From: Triangularia verruculosa
Lineage: Eukaryota; Ascomycota; Sordariomycetes; Sordariales; Podosporaceae
Reading direction: 5' to 3'
Assembly: GCA_033296885.1 (NCBI GenBank)
Contig: MU863970.1
Coordinates: forward strand, 62,001 to 126,000
DNA length: 64,000 bases
The position numbers and the translations under genes were made by a program. The notes under the pieces are model-generated. The model did no database searches. It was not told where the DNA came from and saw nothing but the letters and a program-made list of their open reading frames with translations. Of the stretch, positions 57,652 to 64,000 are shown piece by piece. Each line of letters begins with the position of its first letter. Within the stretch, counting starts at the first letter, position 1.

Positions 57652-58726
57652 ATGGCGGCAACAACTACGGTAACGGTCCCCCATATGGGAGGGATCAGAG
57701 TCGGCTATCGGCTGTCCTCTCCGTCGGGCTCGATCGATCAGACCAAGCCCACCGTCGTCCTCATCAACTCGATGTGCACGACCGTCTCGCTTTTCGATGA
57801 CCAGTTTTCCTCTCAAGAACTGACTTCGGCTGTGAATCTTCTGGCTATCGAGCCTCTTGGTCATGGCTCAACCTTTGCACTCAAGAGAGAAAACTTTACC
57901 TACTGGGACACAGCCGAGATGGCTCTTCAGGTCATGGATGCCTTGGGAGTTGAGAAGGCCTTTGCTTTGGGAACCAGCCAGGGCGGATGGTATGTTTATT
58001 GCATCTACATGCTGCGAAGAGTGCTAACCACATGTCTCTAGGATGGTTGTACGCATGGCGTTGCTTGCTCCCGAGCGGGTAAGTTAAGGCTGAGATATCT
58101 CGTTTGAGGAGTTTATTTTCTGACAAACGGTCAAAGATCCTGGGACTTCTCCCCCTCGGCACATCAATGGACTCTGAGTCGGCTTACTCGCGTACCAAGG
58201 GAGCCTGGGACCCTGCCGCTGTTCTCACCCCCTGGATGGACAAATGGTCGGTTGTTGGGCCGACTCCCGATTTTGTTGTTGACGAAGAATGGAGGGGCAT
58301 GGTAACCGGTCTGGGATTCGGCGCTAACCCTGACCCAAAGCTATTGAAGTTTTGGGACGACACACTGAAGCAGGTTTATGTCGGAGACGAGGGCAGAAAG
58401 AAGGTTAGAATGGCTCTTACCAATCTTCTCGAGCGGGACGGTCTCTTGCTGAGGCTGAGACATGTCAAGTGTCCTGTTTATTGGCTTCAGGTAAGCTCAC
58501 CCTGGGCTTTTCAAGTCTGGATTCCGAACCGGAACTGACACACGCACAGGGAGAACAAGACCCGGTATTTGGAAAAGAATTGCCGGCTGAGCACATCCAG
58601 CTGTTCACGAACGCTCCCGAGGCTACGCTGACACTCGTGCCAAATGGAGGACACTTCCTGAATGCCACAAGCCCACGTGAGGTGCAGGAGGCTCTCATAA
58701 GAATGGTCAGAAAGTACTCTGCCTGA
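57652..58726 (+). CDS. Alpha/beta hydrolase
   Basis: This is a small serine hydrolase of the alpha/beta fold with unknown substrate. Exons are 57652-57989, 58042-58078, 58137-58490 and 58550-58726, giving 301 aa. The nucleophile elbow is GTSQGGW (Ser about residue 110), interrupted by the first intron inside the Trp codon. The catalytic His is in PNGGHFLN near the end, and the acid residue is probably the Asp in GEQDPVFG. A cap region with KGAWDPAAVLTPWMDKW lies between. No signal peptide is present, so it is cytosolic. It resembles fungal esterase/lactonase-like members. The SDR gene follows 340 bases downstream on the same strand, which may be coincidence. Confidence 0.88.
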
Positions 58727-59064
58727 GTGGAGGCTTCATGACGACCCTAGATACTCCCTGTAGATATATGTACTTGAACTTCTGACATGTGGCAACGGAC
58801 ATAATGGTGTGCAGACACTAGCCCCTGAATAAATCCAATAAATCAAGGAACAGCTCCATGTACTTGCTGTGGTCATTGACTCCACCTCTGTCAGACACTT
58901 GGCCTCTCAAGTGCCATAACGCAGACCACCCCGCATTAACGTGCGTCAACGCCACCCACAGGGGGTTGGGTAGGAAGTTTCACTGCTTCGCTGTCGTATT
59001 CCCGTCTACAACTCCGACGAGGACCCCTATCAACGAGAACAGCGGAGAACAGTCACGAGTCACA
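58727..59064. other. Promoter region of the SDR gene
   Basis: About 340 bases hold no recognised gene. The open frame of the SDR gene extends upstream to 58858 without family similarity. Confidence 0.45.
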
Positions 59065-60051
59065 ATGTCTGAAGTGAAGAATATCATCATCACCGGCGCC
59101 TCCGGCCTCGTCGGTCCGCTCCTCGCCTCCCGTCTATTGAACTCTCCTGAATACCGCCTCTTCCTCACCGACCTGTACCCCCCCCTCCTCCCCAAAAACG
59201 TCACCTACGCTCAAAATGCCACTCTTCTCCAAGGCGACATCACCTCCCCAGCCTTCATCACGCCCCTCCTCGAAGCCGCTCAACCGCTTCACGCAGTGTT
59301 CCTCTTCCACGGCATCATGTCCGCCGGCTCCGAAGCCAACTACGACCTCTCCCTCAAAGTGAACGTCGATTCCGTCCGCCTGCTGACAGACCAGCTGCGC
59401 GTGACCAACCCCGGCTGCCGCGTTATCTACGCCTCTTCCCAGGCAGTCTTTGGACAGCCTCTTCCTCCTGGGAAGATCACAGACGACGTTCTCCCCACGC
59501 CTGAAAGCACCTACGGCTGCCACAAACTTATGACGGAGACGTACCTCACCTCTCTTCATAGGAAGGCATTCCTGGATGTGTTCATCGCTCGATTCCCCAC
59601 CATCAGTGTCAGGCCGGGTAAGCCGACAGCTGCCGCATCGAGCTTCCTGTCGGGAATCATCAGGGAGCCAATGGCGGGACAGGAGTGCGTCGTTCCGATT
59701 CAAGACCGGGGCTTTAAGAGCTTCCTCGCCTCGCCGAGGACGATAGCTGAGAATTTGGTCAGGACGTTGGGGTTGGAAAGTGATGTGTTGCCTGCGCATA
59801 GAAGAGTGATTCAGTTCCCGGGGGTGAGCGTCTCGGTTCAGGAGATGATGGATGCGCTGGCCAAGTTTGGCGGGGAGGATAAGCTGCGGTTGGTAAAGGA
59901 GGTGCGGGACGAGGATCTGGAGCGGATTTTGAGGAGCTGGCCGACGGACTTTGACTTGAGCACGGCGGAGAGGCTGGGATTGGTGGTTGATGAGGGGCCC
60001 GGGGCTGAGGGGATTGTTGGGGACTATGTCAGAAGTTTGATGGAGCTGTGA
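59065..60051 (+). CDS. NAD(P)-dependent epimerase/dehydrogenase (extended SDR)
   Basis: This is an extended short-chain dehydrogenase of 328 aa in one exon. The nucleotide-binding motif is TGASGLVG at residues 10-17, and the catalytic pair is Y-G-C-H-K in ESTYGCHKLMTE, with the Ser in YASSQAVFG. RFPTISVRPGKPTAAASSFLSGIIREP resembles the D-erythronate dehydrogenase (DenD)-like branch, which oxidises sugar acids, but the substrate is inference. The ATG at 59065 (context CACAATG) gives the usual N-terminus with the Rossmann strand beginning at residue 6; upstream in-frame sequence (such as HNADHPALTCVNA) is not conserved. No signal peptide is seen. Confidence 0.9.
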   Translation: MSEVKNIIITGASGLVGPLLASRLLNSPEYRLFLTDLYPPLLPKNVTYAQNATLLQGDITSPAFITPLLEAAQPLHAVFLFHGIMSAGSEANYDLSLKVNVDSVRLLTDQLRVTNPGCRVIYASSQAVFGQPLPPGKITDDVLPTPESTYGCHKLMTETYLTSLHRKAFLDVFIARFPTISVRPGKPTAAASSFLSGIIREPMAGQECVVPIQDRGFKSFLASPRTIAENLVRTLGLESDVLPAHRRVIQFPGVSVSVQEMMDALAKFGGEDKLRLVKEVRDEDLERILRSWPTDFDLSTAERLGLVVDEGPGAEGIVGDYVRSLMEL

Positions 60052-60493
60052 GTGACGATGTCAATTGGGAGTGGATTTGGCCGAATATTGCCCATGAATG
60101 GATCTATTTTTTCCCTAGTCTTACAAGCTCTCAGCTAAACCAAGCGGGCTATCTTGAGGGCAGCTTAGTTAAGGTACCTAGATAGCATGTGGCTCAAGCA
60201 CAACTTGCATATGTTGATGGCCAACTCTGGTAAATGATGCCTTCACCACAGCAGAGTGAAATTCTCGCCTATCACGCCTTCGGAATTACCTCTAGGCTAA
60301 GGTACCTTGCCCTACAGCAGAGGCCTTGTGGAAGAACTGTCCCATGATGGGTCAAGGAAAAAGATGGGTGCCTGATCGGTCCTCCATGTGACCTGATTGG
60401 ACCATTTCTGTTTGAGTGGACCGTTGAGCACACGCCAAAACCTTAACCAGGCAACACCAAATGATGAAGCACAATGGCATCGGCTATTACTTG
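60052..60493. other. Intergenic upstream of the GH36 locus
   Basis: About 440 bases hold no recognised gene. A GGTACCTAGATAG motif lies near 60173. Confidence 0.5.
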
Positions 60494-60523
60494 TTATCCC
60501 CCGTTGGGCGCCACACATGTGGT

Positions 60524-60748
60524 AGACCACGGTGCATCATTTGTATGCCCGAACCAAATCTCAAAGCTCATCATCTTGATGCAATTTACTGATGTCATCT
60601 CGACCGACTCTAGATCCGCTTCGTGGTTGGGGTTCCAGGACTGAACGGCACCAGGGTTCGCGACGTCAGCATCTGGCACAACTGCACACCGGCCCGTGAC
60701 TGGTCTCAACTGGATCTTGCCGAAGTTTGCATCACCGAACATGCTCAT
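60524..60748 (-). pseudogene. Inverted 5' coding segment of the GH36 gene
   Basis: The minus strand reads 75 codons from an ATG at 60748: MSMFGDANFGKIQLRPVTG, then AVQSWNPNHEADLESVEMTS and SFEIWFGHTNDAPWST. This resembles the N-terminal beta-domain expected at the start of the adjacent plus-strand GH36 protein, which lacks one. Joined in inverted orientation at the Ser-Thr codons it would run PWS|TAFPLLDTRPDRRYF in frame. The frame then leaves similarity and stops at 60494. No long plus-strand frame explains this stretch as a shadow. See the finding for the test. Confidence 0.6.
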
Positions 60749-60778
60749 GGAAAGAGAAACATGTTGACTAGCGCGTAG

Positions 60779-63365
60779 TCGACGGCCTTCCCTTTACTTG
60801 ATACCCGACCCGACCGCAGATACTTCACGGGCGCGATACCGACACTCACCCAGACATCCGAGTTGACAGGAGTGTTTAACTTCACTATCAAGTTTCGCCT
60901 TGATGAACATGCGCCGTGGCTTTGGATCAGGGACGTTGACGGAAGCGAAGACGGCGAGATTGTGGTTCCTTCTCGGCGCGCCCCGAGCAGCAAGCTGTCA
61001 AGCTATCTGGATGGCGTGAGCTTCGAAGTGGCGACACAAGAGCTGGCTCCCACTGCGCGAGTGGGACTCCCTGTTTGGGAACTCACAGCACATACACCGG
61101 CTTCGCAAGACCGCACGTCTGGCCATGCATCATACTCTCTCGGCAAACCAGTTGACAGCATTCGATGGTTCGCCATTGTTCGTCACAACGATGCCTGGTT
61201 CGGCCCACGACATGGTCGAGAGGCCTTCTCGCTCAAGGAACAAGGTGTAATGCTTTCCTTTCTGAGACGGGATGGATTGCATGTCGTTCTTATTGCGGTC
61301 AGTGGAATCCAGAATCTGTTGACCACGTTTGTTTCCAATGAACATGGTGAAATCTTGGTATCGTCAAGGAACGATGGACTGGAGTCAGTCAATGCTCATG
61401 TGTTCGTTGCTGTTGCCAACACTTGCGAGGAAGCTGTCGCTGGTGCCATGGGTGCTGCCAGAAACTTTGTCCGGTATCATAGAGGCAGCGTGGGGGCCCA
61501 GTACCTCCAACAGACTGTCGCCCAAGAGGCGAATAACGCAGCAAATTTTCAAGACTGGTATGACGGCTTTGCTTACTGCACCTGGAACGGCCTGGGTCAG
61601 TACCTCTCGCCAAGCAAAATTATCGACGCCCTTACCAGCTTACATCAACGGGGAGTTCGGTTAACAACTCTCATCATCGACGACAACTGGCAATCCGTGC
61701 AGTTGGAATCGGGAAAATCTGACTTCTATCGCCAGTGGTGTGATTTCGAAGCAAATAAGCAGCACTTTCCTGGTGGTTTGAACGAGCTGATTGCCATGAT
61801 TAAATCGAGATTCCCATATGTTCGGTTCATTGCCGTGTGGCATGGCATCTTTGGCCACTGGGGAGGCATGGCAAACGATGGAAAATTAGCCAAAGTCTAT
61901 GCGATGAGGACTTTTAAGAGACGTGAAGGCATCTTCCTTGGTGGTGGGACAATGACCACAGTCGACGGAAATGATGCGGAGAGGTTGTATGATGATTTTT
62001 ACAAGTCGGTTTTGCCTACTTATGCTATCAGTGTAATCAATGCTGACCACCTGGTAGATTTCTAGCCGATGCCGGGGTGGACGGAGTCAAGGTCGACACA
62101 CAAAGCTTTCTGGACTACGGTGAGCACGCAGACGACAGGCTCGCCCTGACTACAGCTTACCAGGATGCCTGGCGGCTGGCATCGCTCAAGTATTTCGGTG
62201 GTAGAGCAATTGCTTGCATGGCACAAATCCCGCAGACAATGTTTTATTCTTTTCTACGAGACGATCTCCCAAAGCCGATGGTGAGGACTTCTGACGACTT
62301 CTTCCCGGACGATCCCAGGTTAATGTTCCATGATAAAAATACCTCGCTCTTTCGACTGACAGTCAAAATCAGTTCCCACTCCTGGCATATCTTCTGTAAC
62401 GCCCACAACGCCCTTCTGATGCAGCACTTTCACCTCCTGCCAGACTGGGACATGTTCCAAACAAAACACCAATTTTCCCGCTTCCACGCCGCAGCACGAT
62501 GCGTGTCTGGCGGGCCGATCTACATCACCGACGCGCCAGACGAGCATGACCTGGATCTCATCGAGCAGATGACGGCAAGGACTCCAGACGGTAGACTCAT
62601 TGTGCTTCGGACCGAGAAGCTTGGAAGGACTGTGGATATGTACAGCTCACACTCGGAAACACAATTTCTCCAGATCAGGGCGGCGCATCGCGAGGCTGTT
62701 ATCACGGCGGTTTTCAATCTGCAAGGCGAGCCGCGGACAAAGCTGATCTCCTTGGGCTCTGTCCACACGTCTGGAGATGAGGGAGGCTACTTATTCCGTA
62801 CCCACAGCTCTGGTAGAGTCGTCAGACACCCAGCCTCACCAGCTAACGCGGATTTGGATTTGGCGATGATGGAGCTCCGTCTTGAGGCTCATGACTGTGA
62901 TATCATCACCAGGTACCCCGTGCACAGGTTTCAACAGACCGAAGTTGCTGTCATGGGGCTGTTGGGGAAGATGTCAGGGGCTGCTGCGGTAATCTCGGCC
63001 ACTTACACCATGCTTCCAGAAACGTCAGAAGTCCAGGTGGACGTTCAGCTGAGGGCATTGGGCACTTTAGGTGAGACCTCGGATCATTGCAGTCGCTGCG
63101 GAGGACTAATGTTTCCATGCCAGGAGTTTATGTGTCTGTTGACAGCCAGCCCTTAGCTGGTCCCGTGAGAATGAGTGTTGGGGGCGGTATAATATTTGGA
63201 ATTGGGACTTCAAGGGTTTCAGATCCATTTGTCCACGAGTTTGACCTAGAAGAAACCTGGTCGGACAGGAGCCACTCCGGAAAAGGCGGCGCACAGGTCC
63301 TGGTCACTCTTATTTTTCTCACTGTCTTGATGGACAAAGGATCGTGTTCTGAAGGCGGTGTATGA
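60779..63365 (+). CDS. GH36 raffinose-synthase/alpha-galactosidase-family protein, 5' end displaced
   Basis: This glycoside hydrolase family 36 protein is of the fungal raffinose-synthase (Sip1-like) type. Exons are 60779-62004, 62058-62318, 62373-63070 and 63124-63365, giving 808 codons open in frame. Motifs are CTWNGLGQYLS, TLIIDDNWQSV, GVDGVKVDTQSFLDY with the nucleophile Asp, RTSDDFFPDDPSSHSWHIFCNAHNALL with the acid/base Asp, and LPDWDMFQT. The C-terminus ends after FEL-like DLEETW and a hydrophobic tail. The frame is closed by TAG at 60776-60778 and no ATG lies between it and FPLLDTRPDRRYF. The normal N-terminal segment appears on the opposite strand at 60524-60748. The body has no stop or frameshift, so the damage, if real, is confined to the 5' end. 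An unseen upstream exon is the alternative. Confidence 0.82.
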
Positions 63366-63910
63366 TGCGCCTATCGGAAGCCTCGAACTGGGAAATCGGG
63401 ACGATATCGGTTTGGAAGGAGGTAATAGGTGCTTGTAACTAACACAAACGAGACTGGAGTGTATGCCATGATTCCCCACTGAGATGAACTCTTCTGACAT
63501 ACCCGCATAAACCCTGCCGTACCCCTAGTCCTGTTGAAGCATATACTGCAGCCGCATCTCCTCCGGAGACCATCCTTCACAATTGGGCATGGCCGATATG
63601 TGAGCGCAAGCAACCGGACGATGCCTCCTGCTCGCGCCAGGTGGTAAATTGCCATGAATAGTCTGAATGACATCGGCCTGGTGGTCCAATATGTCATGTG
63701 CAATCACTGGCGGGGAAAAACTGACTCTTACGGGAGCTTTCGAAAGATAAGACGCTGAACAACCTACCAACGCATTTTAACGGACCGTCAGCTACCTTAT
63801 GTGCAATTACCCAATCGACATCAATAAAAAGAACCTCTCCCGATACTTGCTACTTCTCTACTTGACATCAAAAGAACTAAGCTTCACAAAGGAAAAGAAA
63901 AAAAGGAAAA
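63366..63910. other. Convergent 3' regions at window end
   Basis: About 545 bases lie between two facing stops. An A/G-rich stretch (AAAAGAAAAAAAGG-like) lies at 63891-63909. No gene was recognised. Confidence 0.5.
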
Positions 63911-64000
63911 CTAACTTCCTGAAGCACCCCCAGTTTTGGCAGCAGGAGACCCCTGCGCTTTGCCCCCTCCAAAGAGTCCAGACCCAGACTGAGACGGCTT
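63911..64000 (-). CDS. C-terminal end of an unidentified gene (partial)
   Basis: Only the last 29 codons and the TAG stop (63911-63913) are in the window. The residues KPSQSGSGLFGGGKAQGSPA and then AKTGGASGS are Gly/Ser-rich, with one GLFGGG motif reminiscent of disordered or FG-type tails. The frame is open to the window edge. No family can be assigned. Confidence 0.45.
   Translation of the reverse strand, partial: KPSQSGSGLFGGGKAQGSPAAKTGGASGS

Noticed and set aside
1..64000. CRISPR arrays, rRNA genes, bacterial operons, intact transposons
   Set aside because: No repeat-spacer pattern, rRNA similarity, terminal inverted repeats, LTRs or transposase motifs were seen on either strand.

Overview
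The window comes from the nuclear genome of a filamentous ascomycete, most likely a sordariomycete. Genes carry short GT-AG introns of about 50-130 nt with CTRAC-like branch sites. The conserved proteins (alpha-tubulin, cytosolic LeuRS, frataxin, AP-3 sigma, DPH3) are of fungal type. Later there is a GH11 xylanase, alkyltransferase-like ATL1, a GPI-type wall protein and an intron-bearing tRNA-Ala. No bacterial or organellar features are seen. The species cannot be fixed from sequence alone.

Layout. Positions 1-16.8 kb are dense housekeeping: alpha-tubulin, an Ede1-like EH/UBA endocytic scaffold, DPH3, a small GPI-type protein, cytosolic leucyl-tRNA synthetase, a small mitochondrial-looking membrane protein, AP-3 sigma and frataxin. 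Positions 16.8-31.3 kb are looser: a secreted aspartic protease, a coiled-coil protein, a 3 kb gene-free stretch with an AT-rich patch, a large Gln/Pro-rich bromodomain protein (Brd8/Bdc1-like) and a divergent Hsp70. Positions 31.3-46.6 kb are sparse: a RING-finger relic, a histidine phosphatase with a C-terminal PCNA-box-like motif, ATL1, tRNA-Ala(CGC), two paralogous C2H2 genes and a CorA-type transporter. Short TACCTAGGTA-like palindromes are scattered between the genes here.

Positions 46.6-51.7 kb look like a scar. An OPT transporter and an amidase converge and both lose their 3' ends at about 48.66 kb. The 5' side of the amidase relic abuts a decayed NB-ARC/TPR (NLR-like) gene that lacks its P-loop and carries TAG/TAA stops of the kind repeat-induced point mutation makes. 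Positions 52-64 kb hold a prolyl 4-hydroxylase-like enzyme, a SET protein with a signal peptide, a GH11 xylanase, an alpha/beta hydrolase, an SDR epimerase and a GH36 raffinose-synthase-family gene. The first coding segment of the GH36 gene appears to lie inverted just upstream of the rest. The last 90 bases hold the C-terminus of a further gene on the minus strand.

Most genes look independent and no biosynthetic cluster is evident. The main points of interest are the GH36 inversion, the OPT/amidase/NLR scar, the phosphatase with a PIP-box-like tail next to ATL1, and the C2H2 gene pair. All exon models were read by eye from splice signals and frame continuity, without transcripts or database searches.
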